A DNA stretch of 61,227 bases, from the NCBI GenBank assembly GCA_938020525.1, contig CALIHW010000099.1, forward strand, positions 1 to 61,227, in the 5' to 3' direction. The DNA comes from an uncultured Granulosicoccaceae bacterium (GTDB lineage Bacteria; Pseudomonadota; Gammaproteobacteria; Granulosicoccales; Granulosicoccaceae). This document shows, piece after piece, positions 49,601 to 57,049 of the stretch. Position 1 is the stretch's first letter. Each line of letters begins with the position of its first letter. The position numbers were made by a program, and so were the translations under genes. The notes beneath the pieces were generated by a model. That model was not told where the DNA came from. It did no database searches and worked only from the letters and a program-made list of their open reading frames with translations.

Positions 49601-50043
49601 GTCAGTCGCCAGTGAATAACACCCTGATCGCGATATGCTTCAACTAACCAGCCGCTAACCTCTGCCCGTTTGAGCGTCTTCATTATCGACTTACGAAGCG
49701 CATGTTGTGGATCGTGCTTCATAGCTTCATAGTCAAAGCCCTTAACGATTGCGAGCGCCTGTACGACCTCATTGGTCGATGGTGTTGCACCGTCCGGCAA
49801 ATCTCTGAAGTATTCCCGCAATAGCTGTGGAGCCTCGCCTACGTCAAAGTATCGGTTACGTTGCTTAGAGCGTCTGGCTGATCCCTGTACTGGTACGTCA
49901 TGGTCAGGCTTATAGATTCGTATTGTTGTGTCTAAGGCGCTGAGCGTTGCCTTAGCCTGATCTAGTCCTCTTTGATGATGCGCTAACTTATCAGCTAACT
50001 CTCTGCGTTTTTTCAATAGGCCGGATATGACGTGTTCTGACAT
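49597..50043 (-). CDS. conserved hypothetical protein
   Basis: A 148-residue protein without a named function that I can give. Residues 1-45 form a coiled coil (LLKKRRELADKLAHHQRGLDQAKATLSALDTTIRIY). The motif RRSKQRNRYFDVGEAPQLLREYF leads to a C-terminal region (KRAEVSGWLVEAYRDQGVIHWRL) like a winged helix. Proteins with this layout are frequent on mobile regions. Its 3' end overlaps that of the transposase fragment by four bases. Confidence 0.75.
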   Translation of the reverse strand: MSEHVISGLLKKRRELADKLAHHQRGLDQAKATLSALDTTIRIYKPDHDVPVQGSARRSKQRNRYFDVGEAPQLLREYFRDLPDGATPSTNEVVQALAIVKGFDYEAMKHDPQHALRKSIMKTLKRAEVSGWLVEAYRDQGVIHWRLT

Positions 50044-50108
50044 GAGATTAATCGGTGTATAATCGAATCTCTATTTTAGAGCGGCGACCATCTACCGCTT
50101 TGTGCAAG

Positions 50109-50342
50109 TGCTACATAATTCCGACCAAAAGTAGGCAAAAGTCTTCTTGCTGCTATTTCGCCCTGCGGGTGGCTGCGCCATTTTTTGAAATCATCCTCCG
50201 TCGGGCCGCGCCCATTATTGTCTACTATGGGCAACATCCCTGTGCCGCTAGCGCTCACGTGGCATCCATGCCACTTAGACCCGACTCCGGATAATTTCAA
50301 AAAACAAAACAGAAGCGCGGTAAAAGCGACTAAGTCGCTTTG
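50109..50342 (+). repeat. structured cassette repeat, copy 1
   Basis: A 234-base element repeated at 51768-52002 in the same orientation with five substitutions and one single-base indel. Its core is a large imperfect hairpin with arms TTTTTTGAAATCATCC (50181-50196) and GGATAATTTCAAAAAA (50289-50304), 15 of 16 positions pairing. It contains the inner stems GTGGCAT-CC-ATGCCAC and AGCGACT-A-AGTCGCT, and a CGCTAGCG palindrome. Flanks CCCTGCGGGTGGCTGCGCC (left) and CAAAACAGAAGCGCGGTA (right) recur in copy 3. The far left end resembles the boundary repeat at 48.2 kb. Confidence 0.9.
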
Positions 50343-50431
50343 GTTCGTCTTTACTGTGATGTGTCTGGGTATGATGTGGCCCTCGCTCACGCTTCGGTTT
50401 CACGCCGGTTATACAAGTGTCGAAGACAGCA

Positions 50432-50653
50432 ATGGATGCGGAGTAGAAACACAAGGCCTGGGGATACCCGGCTGCCGTGCTAGCTAGAAAAGGAGTGAAA
50501 CAGACTGATCTTGCGCGTATGCTGGAAGAGGCATACGGGGTAAAGGAAACGCCTCAGACGTTATCGAACAAGATAGGCCGAGGGACTTTTAGTGCGGTCT
50601 TTATGTTCCAGATATTGGATGTGATTAGTTGTGAGCGAGTCGAAATCAGCTGA
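50432..50653 (+). pseudogene. DUF6471-like gene with in-frame stop
   Basis: Reading from ATG 50432, the fifth codon is TAG (50444-50446). The frame then continues as a small XRE-like protein: ARKGVKQTDLARMLEEAYG, then KETPQTLSNKIGRGTFSAVF and FQILDVISCERVEIS. This is the typical DUF6471 pattern and length (about 70 residues). It may be a nonsense-mutated gene, or be expressed from GTG 50477 as a 58-residue product. It overlaps the start of the following membrane-protein gene by 23 bases, so the two were probably coupled. Confidence 0.7.
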
Positions 50654-51722
50654 ATCCAGTAGGACGTTTCTGCGTGTGCTATTTGGGGCAATCGCAATCG
50701 CAGTAGTGGCTTCAATAATTGGGTACATTAATATCGTAAGAAACTATGAGAAGCATTCCTATAACAGCAATAGCTATGTAGATAGTGATCAGTACAGGGA
50801 CTTCCTCTTGGGAGTCCAAACCGCTTGCGATTCTATCGAAGACCATGGCGAGCCATATAAGAAAAATTGTGAAAAGGCCAAACAGGAGATTGCTGAATAC
50901 GTTGGCATATCCGATCTTCGCGCTCAGCAGACGATGGCTTACGCCACTAGGGGAATGTTGGTTGCTTCTTGGTTTCAGTATATGGCCAGCGTTGGTGCTT
51001 TGGCGCTTGTTGCTGTCACTTTGTTTGCTACTTATAGAATGCTGATACAGGCTGCAAATACCGCAAATTACGCCAGGAAGACACTTAGCGCTGCAGAACA
51101 AGCCACTCAAGCAGCCATAAGGACTGTCGATGCCGCTGAGCGAACTGAGCGGCCTTTCCTTTTTACGAAAATAGATTCTTTTGCTAAGGGCGCGGCATCT
51201 CAAATCGATGGCCGATTTTTGCAGCAACCGGGCTTTAGAATAACTCTTCAGAACCTGGGAAAGACTCCAGCAGGAAAAGTAAGAGTCCTTATGCAGTTCG
51301 GTTACGCAAATGGAATTTTGTCTGATACCACTAGCTTCTCCGATGAGGCTGTCCCTGCAATTTCTTATATCCACGCCCTTGATGCTAAAGAAAGCATTTG
51401 TCTTCGTGAGGAAGCGTTGACCACCTTTGGAGCGGAAACACTTGACCGGACTGCGATGGGTAAAATCTATTTGATTGTGGTGTCTTTGAAATATCAAGAT
51501 TTGATTAGAAAAAAAATTGTATGCGATACTAGAGTCCATATAGTTTCGATCCACCAAATCGGAGTTGACGGAAACTCCAAAATTACCCATCGAATGGAGC
51601 AAGAAGACAGAGTTCTGCTTGATTGGTTTAAAAGCAGACGCGATAGATTCTTTGCTGAGAAGCACGAGCAAAAAGATGACGGCAACATATGGGATGGCGC
51701 GCCAGGCTCTTCCAAGGACTAA
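50631..51722 (+). CDS. membrane-anchored hypothetical protein, architecture B
   Basis: No named family recognised. The 363-residue product has two membrane helices (about residues 14-33 and 108-133). Between them lies a hydrophilic, likely periplasmic region with two cysteines (CDSIEDHGEPYKKNC). After the second helix comes a long helix (about 138-172; LSAAEQATQAAIRTVDAAERTERPFLF) and a beta-rich domain with ITLQNLGKTPAGKVRV. The C-terminus is charged. Start GTG, overlapping the DUF6471-like frame. The gene lies exactly between the two direct copies of the structured repeat. Confidence 0.72.
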   Translation: MSESKSAESSRTFLRVLFGAIAIAVVASIIGYINIVRNYEKHSYNSNSYVDSDQYRDFLLGVQTACDSIEDHGEPYKKNCEKAKQEIAEYVGISDLRAQQTMAYATRGMLVASWFQYMASVGALALVAVTLFATYRMLIQAANTANYARKTLSAAEQATQAAIRTVDAAERTERPFLFTKIDSFAKGAASQIDGRFLQQPGFRITLQNLGKTPAGKVRVLMQFGYANGILSDTTSFSDEAVPAISYIHALDAKESICLREEALTTFGAETLDRTAMGKIYLIVVSLKYQDLIRKKIVCDTRVHIVSIHQIGVDGNSKITHRMEQEDRVLLDWFKSRRDRFFAEKHEQKDDGNIWDGAPGSSKD

Positions 51723-51767
51723 TATTTTCAGCCGGCCACTCACAGGGAGCCACCGGCTTGATGCGAC

Positions 51768-52002
51768 TGCTACATAATTCCGACCAAAAGTAGGCAAAAG
51801 TCTTTCTTGCTGCTATTTCGCCCTGCGGGTGGCTGCGCCATTTTTTGAAATCATCCTCCGTCAGGCCGCGCCCATTATTGTCTCCTATGAGCAACATCCC
51901 TGTGCCGCTAGCGCTCACGTGGCATCCATGCCACTTAGGCCCGACTCCAGATAATTTCAAAAAACAAAACAGAAGCGCGGTAAAAGCGACTAAGTCGCTT
52001 TG
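51768..52002 (+). repeat. structured cassette repeat, copy 2
   Basis: Direct repeat of 50109-50342. Arms are TTTTTTGAAATCATCC (51841-51856) and AGATAATTTCAAAAAA (51949-51964). About 20 more bases upstream (GCCACCG...GCTAC) also resemble the left end of the 48.2-kb boundary repeat in its minus orientation. Copies 1 and 2 differ in five bases and one indel, so the duplication is recent or kept homogeneous. Confidence 0.9.
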
Positions 52003-52175
52003 ATTTGTTTTTGTTTGTAGAGCTGAGTTAAACGGATAGTGTTTTGCTGTTTGATAAGCGTTGATATCCCTGACTCCCGCTTCCCTCTTCTGAGGTTTCC
52101 TCCGACGATCATGCTTTATATCGTTGGTGCAGCGTTAGTATGGCTGTGGGTGTTTTTGTGTTTTTGTTTTGCAGT

Positions 52176-52365
52176 ACCGCGCTTCTGTTTTGTTTTGAAT
52201 TTCATCGTGGAGACAGGCAAAAGCGGCAGGACGCCGCGTTAGCGAAGTTGGCACATGGATGTGCTATCTGAGCGTGCCTGTTGGAGCGATGAAATTCAAA
52301 ATGCCGCAGGCACCCGCAGGGCAAAATGGCAGCAAGAAAGACTTTTTGCTTACTTTTCGGTCTTT
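52176..52365 (-). repeat. structured cassette repeat, copy 3 (inverted and diverged)
   Basis: In reverse orientation to copies 1 and 2. The arms TTTTGAATTTCATCG (52193-52207) and CGATGAAATTCAAAA (52287-52301) pair perfectly over 15 bp although their sequence differs from copies 1 and 2. Inside are ACAGGCA/TGCCTGT and GCACAT-CC-ATGTGC stems, the latter equivalent to GTGGCAT-CC-ATGCCAC in copy 1. The flanks match the other copies: CGCGCTTCTGTTTTG before and CCCGCAGGGCAAAATGGCAG after, on the plus strand. Confidence 0.85.
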
Positions 52366-52455
52366 TCAAAAAATAAGGCCGCCGGCAGGGCATGCAAGAG
52401 CGATAAGCCGCCGGCAGGCAAGTCACACAAGTAAGCCGCCGGCAGGGCAACAAAA
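52366..52455 (+). repeat. right boundary repeat of the accessory region
   Basis: Tandem imperfect units of AAGCCGCCGGCAGGGCA (three copies) follow TTTTCAAAAAATAAGG. The whole stretch matches the reverse complement of 48146-48240, so it forms an inverted pair with the left boundary. It ends about ten bases from the 3' end of the retropepsin gene. The units contain GCCGGC palindromes. Confidence 0.85.
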
Positions 52456-52463
52456 ACCAAAAA

Positions 52464-52988
52464 TTAAGGCTCCCGAATAATGAGCTGTTCACCTCGTTGC
52501 ACCAGCTCGTAGTGCTTCAATACACTCATACCTAATAAAACCTCATCGCTAAGACCGGGGTTGATGTGAGCGGTTGCGTTACGAATCTCAAGATCCCCGA
52601 TACGCAGCTGATCAACTTTTGTGGTGTACGCGATGCTTCTGCCGTTGGCGGTGTTGATGGGGATCTCGGAGCCGCGCGAAAGGCCGGCACGAAATGCGAC
52701 ATCCTCCGGAATGCTGACACTGGTAGCGCCGGTATCAACCAGAAAATCTGCTTTCGCTCCATTGATGGTGCCGGTTAAACGATAGTGTCCGTATCGACCG
52801 CGCTGCAGCGTGATGCTCCGTTTATCGCCAGTAATGGAGGTGACGATCTTGTTGTTCGGATTGCGCTGTTTTTCCAGGTAGTTATTTACCAGCAGGGTGC
52901 CAAGCGCAAGTCCCACAACCCAGATGCCGACGATCATGTACTGACCTATCCGGGTTTCATCGTCCTTTGCGTTTTCGTTGTTATCCAA
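52464..52988 (-). CDS. retropepsin-like aspartic protease, membrane-anchored
   Basis: A 174-residue protein of the bacterial clan AA (TIGR02281-type) family. An N-terminal membrane anchor (about residues 17-36) precedes a retropepsin domain with the active-site motif FLVDTGATSVSIP and a C-terminal LLGMSVLKHYEL. One aspartate per chain implies that a dimer forms the active site. Substrates of this family are poorly known. Its 3' end adjoins the right boundary repeat. Confidence 0.88.
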   Translation of the reverse strand: MDNNENAKDDETRIGQYMIVGIWVVGLALGTLLVNNYLEKQRNPNNKIVTSITGDKRSITLQRGRYGHYRLTGTINGAKADFLVDTGATSVSIPEDVAFRAGLSRGSEIPINTANGRSIAYTTKVDQLRIGDLEIRNATAHINPGLSDEVLLGMSVLKHYELVQRGEQLIIREP

Positions 52989-53207
52989 TGTGTGGGCCTG
53001 CTGTTTGTTAGCGACTGCGGTTTGTTGCCTGAGTATAGTGAGGGATTCTGGCCGGGTAGGGAGTGTTGCAGCTAGTCTACTGCATCACACACTGTCCATT
53101 GTCGATAGTTTGAATCGGGTCGATACTTTGAAACGGCCCCCTGGATTGGTTAAAGCAGATACAATACCGGGCTGTAGCTCATTCGCGATTCTCAGGACCA
53201 TTTAGAG

Positions 53208-54287
53208 ATGTCCGGCAATACATTTGGCAAGCTGTTTACATTGACAACTTTTGGCGAAAGCCACGGTCCCGCGATTGGTGCGGTGGTAGATGGCTGTCCC
53301 CCGGGTCTGGCGTTGTCAGAGGTAGATTTGCAGGGCGATCTGGATCGACGTAAACCCGGCCAGTCACGCTATACCACGCAGCGAAAAGAAGATGATGTGG
53401 TGAAAATTCTTTCGGGTGTTTTTGAAGGCAAGACAACTGGAACACCCATCGGATTGTTGATAGAGAACACAGATCAACGTTCAAAGGACTACAGCAAGAT
53501 CAAAGATTTGTTCCGTCCGGCTCACGCTGATCTAACCTATCAGAAAAAATACGGTATACGTGATTACCGCGGTGGTGGCCGATCTTCTGCACGCGAAACC
53601 GCTATGCGGGTGGCTGCAGGCGGGATAGCAAAAAAATACTTAAGAGAAGAGTTTGGTGTCGAGATTAGAGGATACCTGTCACAGCTTGGCTCAGTGACAC
53701 TCGATGAATCGCAGTTCGACTGGAATGAAGTTGGTACCAACGCTTTTTTCTGGCCTAACGCTTCTCAGGTTGATGAGCTTGAATCTTTCATGCAAGCACT
53801 AACAAAAGACGGTGACTCAGCTGGTGCAAGAGTTAACGTTGTTGCTTCCGGATTGCCCGTGGGATGGGGGGAGCCGATTTTTGATAGACTCGACGCTGAT
53901 ATCGCGCATGCCCTGATGAGTATTGGCGCCGTCAAAGGCGTCGAAATTGGTGCCGGTTTTCAGAGCGTGGCTCAAAAAGGTAGTGAGCATAGGGATGAAA
54001 TTTCCCCGCAGGGTTTTTTGTCTAATAATGCCGGTGGAATATTAGGTGGTATCAGTTCGGGGCAGGATGTACTGGCTTCAATTGCGTTAAAGCCAACATC
54101 GAGTTTAAGGCTGCCGGGGCAGACCGTTGACGTTAATAACGAAGCGCAGGAAGTTATAACTACCGGCAGACATGATCCCTGTGTTGGAATTCGCGCGACG
54201 CCGATTGCCGAGGCAATGATGGCGCTTGTGTTAATCGATCATTGCCTGCGCGATCGTGCGCAGAATTCGAAAGTTGATCGAACTTAG
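53208..54287 (+). CDS. aroC: chorismate synthase
   Basis: Last enzyme of the shikimate pathway; makes chorismate from 5-enolpyruvylshikimate-3-phosphate with reduced FMN. It has 359 residues. Signatures are [18 protein letters not shown] (about 12-29), the [29 protein letters not shown] region (starting [18 protein letters not shown]), and [19 protein letters not shown]. The start codon ATG follows TTTAGAG. A single-gene unit here. Confidence 0.97.
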   Translation: MSGNTFGKLFTLTTFGESHGPAIGAVVDGCPPGLALSEVDLQGDLDRRKPGQSRYTTQRKEDDVVKILSGVFEGKTTGTPIGLLIENTDQRSKDYSKIKDLFRPAHADLTYQKKYGIRDYRGGGRSSARETAMRVAAGGIAKKYLREEFGVEIRGYLSQLGSVTLDESQFDWNEVGTNAFFWPNASQVDELESFMQALTKDGDSAGARVNVVASGLPVGWGEPIFDRLDADIAHALMSIGAVKGVEIGAGFQSVAQKGSEHRDEISPQGFLSNNAGGILGGISSGQDVLASIALKPTSSLRLPGQTVDVNNEAQEVITTGRHDPCVGIRATPIAEAMMALVLIDHCLRDRAQNSKVDRT

Positions 54288-54352
54288 TATCCCCAAATCG
54301 ATAGGGTCGACCAGACAGGGCAATTCGTTGGAAAGCTATGCAGGGTATAGAG

Positions 54353-55237
54353 CTATTCAGGAATGGTGTTGGTTGGCAGGGTTTCAATAAAAGCCTGTGC
54401 AGCACGGGATAAAGTACGTTCGTGATGTCTGACTATAGAAATAGAGAATTTCAATTTAAGTTCTTCTACCGTCAGCGCTGTTAAGGAATCATCTAGCTGA
54501 AATTTCGGCAGGCATGCCCATCCAAATCCAATTGATGCCATCGTTTTCAGCGTTTCAAAATCGTTTGCCTCAATCGACACTAACGGTGTCTGTTTGTGGA
54601 TTTGCAAAGCGGAGTTGATTACACGGCGTGTTGCGGAGTTGGGTCGCGGAAGCACGGCGGGACATTTCAATAACAAGTCGAGCGGCACGGTTTGACCCGT
54701 CACAAGTGGGTGATCATTAGCGACGGCGATAACCATATCGTCGGACCAGACTTCTGCGCTATAAAGTTTGGCTGATAGTTTCTGGTCCTGGGGGAGGGAG
54801 CAAAGCGCGACTTCCAGTAGTCCTTCTTCAACGCTTGCAAGTGTCTCCTGGGAGTTTGCGAAGCGCAGATCGATTTCTACATTAGGGTAAGCATTGCGAA
54901 ACGGTGTCAGTGCGTTCGGTAGCCTGTGTGTACCGATGTGTTCTGTGGTGCCAATACTAAGGACGCCGCTGATATCTTTGCCAAGGTTGCAAATGACGTC
55001 CTCTATGCGCGATAGTTCAAGGCTGATCTGCCGCGCAGATGGTAATAAGACCTGGCCTGCTTCAGTCAGATGTACACTTCGTCCAACGCGGTCGAACAAT
55101 TTGGCTGAGAGTTCTGATTCGAGGGCGGCAATTCGTTTGCTGACTGCAGGTTGAGTGAGCTTGAGTGATTCCGCAGAACGTGAGAAAGATTTTTTGTCCG
55201 CTACTTCAATAAACGCTTTAAGATTGTTAATGTCCAT
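54353..55237 (-). CDS. LysR-family transcriptional regulator
   Basis: A 294-residue regulator: an N-terminal winged HTH (MDINNLKAFIEVADKKSFSRSAESLKLTQPAVSKRIAALE) and a LysR substrate-binding domain. I place the start at ATG 55237; the frame remains open 20 codons upstream but those residues do not fit the family. It resembles CysB/CynR-type members only generally, so the effector is unknown. It is divergent from asd with about 230 bases between them. Confidence 0.92.
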   Translation of the reverse strand: MDINNLKAFIEVADKKSFSRSAESLKLTQPAVSKRIAALESELSAKLFDRVGRSVHLTEAGQVLLPSARQISLELSRIEDVICNLGKDISGVLSIGTTEHIGTHRLPNALTPFRNAYPNVEIDLRFANSQETLASVEEGLLEVALCSLPQDQKLSAKLYSAEVWSDDMVIAVANDHPLVTGQTVPLDLLLKCPAVLPRPNSATRRVINSALQIHKQTPLVSIEANDFETLKTMASIGFGWACLPKFQLDDSLTALTVEELKLKFSISIVRHHERTLSRAAQAFIETLPTNTIPE

Positions 55238-55467
55238 GCTGCGGCTTCCCCTGATTCTTAGGATTACTTCCTGTAATCGCTCGGACCCACCTCCCACGGT
55301 GTGAATTCGAGTGCTGAAATTACTTCAGCTTGTTAGTCTTGTACTACGAGACTCTGTCTAATATTGCACATAAAATATGGATCTGTCTTTAATAATCGCG
55401 AATGGTGTGAAAAATACACGGCTATTGCCGTATTTTTACGGCTTTTGAGTTACTCACAGGAATGAAA

Positions 55468-56574
55468 ATGAAGGTTGGTATGATTGGCTGGCGTGGTATG
55501 GTCGGCTCGGTGTTGATGCAGAGAATGGTCGAAGAAAATGACTTTGATCGGATCGATGCAATGTTCTTCTCTACCTCGCAAGCAGGTCAGGCTGGCCCTA
55601 CTGTTAGCGGTAAAAGTTCAACGTTGCTTGACGCTCACAACATTGATGCGCTGGCTGCGATGGATGTCATTCTTACTTGCCAGGGTGGTGATTACACCAA
55701 ACAGGTTCACCCGGCTCTGCGTGCGGCCGGCTGGACCGGGTACTGGATTGATGCGGCATCGGCGCTGCGGATGGATCCGGACAGCACCATCGTGCTCGAT
55801 CCGGTTAACGATGATGTGATTGCCGAAGCAGTTGCAGCCGGAAAGAAAGATTTCATTGGTGGTAACTGTACCGTTAGCCTTATGATGATGGGGCTCGCCG
55901 GGCTGTTTCGTGAAGATCTGGTTGAGTGGTGCAGTACGATGACCTACCAGGCAGCCTCGGGTGCCGGGGCGCGGGCAATGCGGGAGCTGATCTCACAGAT
56001 GGGTGCCTTGCATGGCTCTGTTGCGGATCTGTTGATTGATAAAGACAGTTCAATTATCGATGTCGATAGTGGCATCAATGAGTGTTTTAAAAGTAGTACT
56101 TTCCCAACTGAAGAATGTGGTGCTGCTTTGGCTGGCAGTCTGATTGCCTGGATCGACAGCGATCTTGAGAATGGCCAGAGCAGAGAAGAATGGAAGGCTG
56201 AGGCGGAAACCAACAAAATTCTTGAGCGCTCGGGTGATGCAATCATCCCGGTAGACGGTTTGTGTGTTCGGGTTGGCGCAATGCGCTGCCACTCTCAGGC
56301 GTTGACAATCAAGTTGCGTAAAGACCTGCCATTGTCGGAAATTGAATCTATTATCGGTGCCGCCAACGAATGGACTGAATTTGTACCCAATACCAAAGAA
56401 GCATCGACAGCAAAATTATCACCTGCGTATGTCAGTGGTAGCCTCAATGTTCCTGTTGGAAGACTGCGAAAAATGAGTTTTGGGCCTGAGTATCTCTGTG
56501 CGTTTACCGTCGGTGATCAGCTGCTTTGGGGCGCCGCTGAGCCGATAAGACGCATGTTGCGATTACTAGGGTAG
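55468..56574 (+). CDS. asd: aspartate-semialdehyde dehydrogenase
   Basis: Reduces beta-aspartyl phosphate to aspartate semialdehyde with NADPH, feeding lysine/diaminopimelate, methionine and threonine synthesis. The gammaproteobacterial-type enzyme: [15 protein letters not shown]-terminal nucleotide site, catalytic Cys134 in GGNCTVSLM and catalytic His in [11 protein letters not shown] (near 273). It has 368 residues from ATG 55468, six bases after CAGGA; ATG 55462 directly abuts CAGGA and is less likely. Followed by fimV as in Pseudomonas. Confidence 0.97.
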   Translation: MKVGMIGWRGMVGSVLMQRMVEENDFDRIDAMFFSTSQAGQAGPTVSGKSSTLLDAHNIDALAAMDVILTCQGGDYTKQVHPALRAAGWTGYWIDAASALRMDPDSTIVLDPVNDDVIAEAVAAGKKDFIGGNCTVSLMMMGLAGLFREDLVEWCSTMTYQAASGAGARAMRELISQMGALHGSVADLLIDKDSSIIDVDSGINECFKSSTFPTEECGAALAGSLIAWIDSDLENGQSREEWKAEAETNKILERSGDAIIPVDGLCVRVGAMRCHSQALTIKLRKDLPLSEIESIIGAANEWTEFVPNTKEASTAKLSPAYVSGSLNVPVGRLRKMSFGPEYLCAFTVGDQLLWGAAEPIRRMLRLLG

Positions 56575-57049
56575 TAACGCAGCCTGTTGTGTCTCCGTGG
56601 GGTGTTTCTGCGGGGAATGGATAGTTTGCAGCTCGTAATTGTAATAATCGGAAGCTGAACCGCTGCGTTTGCGCAGGTCTATAATGCGTGTGCTGCGTGC
56701 ATTAGTGCAACAAGGTGTAATCCGCAGCGCTCGTTGGTAGATATTGGGGCTGACTCCCAAGCTTATTGTAGGGCTGAGTGCAAAGGCTGTTTAGTCTTGT
56801 CGCCCGCATGTCATAAAATTTACGTAATTGTGCTTTTTAGCTGGACAAGAATTGTACCGTTCAGTTTGCCTAATTGGCAGTCCCGTACTATATCAATGGG
56901 ACAGGTCTTTTCAGTGGCAGGTTTTCGGAAACGATTCCCGGGAAGTTGCATTGAAAAAATTCGAATAATAAAGCCATCAATCGATTGTGGAACTTGGCGA
57001 AATACCAGCCATTACCACTTTTGCTTAGAAAAAAAGAGATTGTATAACT
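56575..57049. other. non-coding stretch between asd and fimV
   Basis: 475 bases without a gene I can support. A short inverted repeat (GTCCC...GGGAC) lies at about 56880-56902. An open frame on the plus strand from 56734 runs into fimV in another frame and has a Cys/Ser-rich composition unlike a real protein. It must hold the fimV promoter, but no clear hexamer pair was seen. Confidence 0.4.

Noticed and set aside
50712..51797. 361-codon minus-strand frame opposite the 363-residue membrane protein
   Set aside because: Ser/Cys-rich shadow composition, and it extends into the repeat; the plus-strand frame has coherent helices and a domain layout.
52039..52242. 67-codon plus-strand frame with a hydrophobic middle
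   Set aside because: Its end lies in the arm of repeat copy 3 and there is no ribosome-binding site; a small membrane peptide cannot be excluded but is not supported.
50109..52365. Integron attC sites
   Set aside because: Structure is attC-like in spirit, but I see no GTTRRRY/RYYYAAC core pair at the element ends and no IntI gene in the window.
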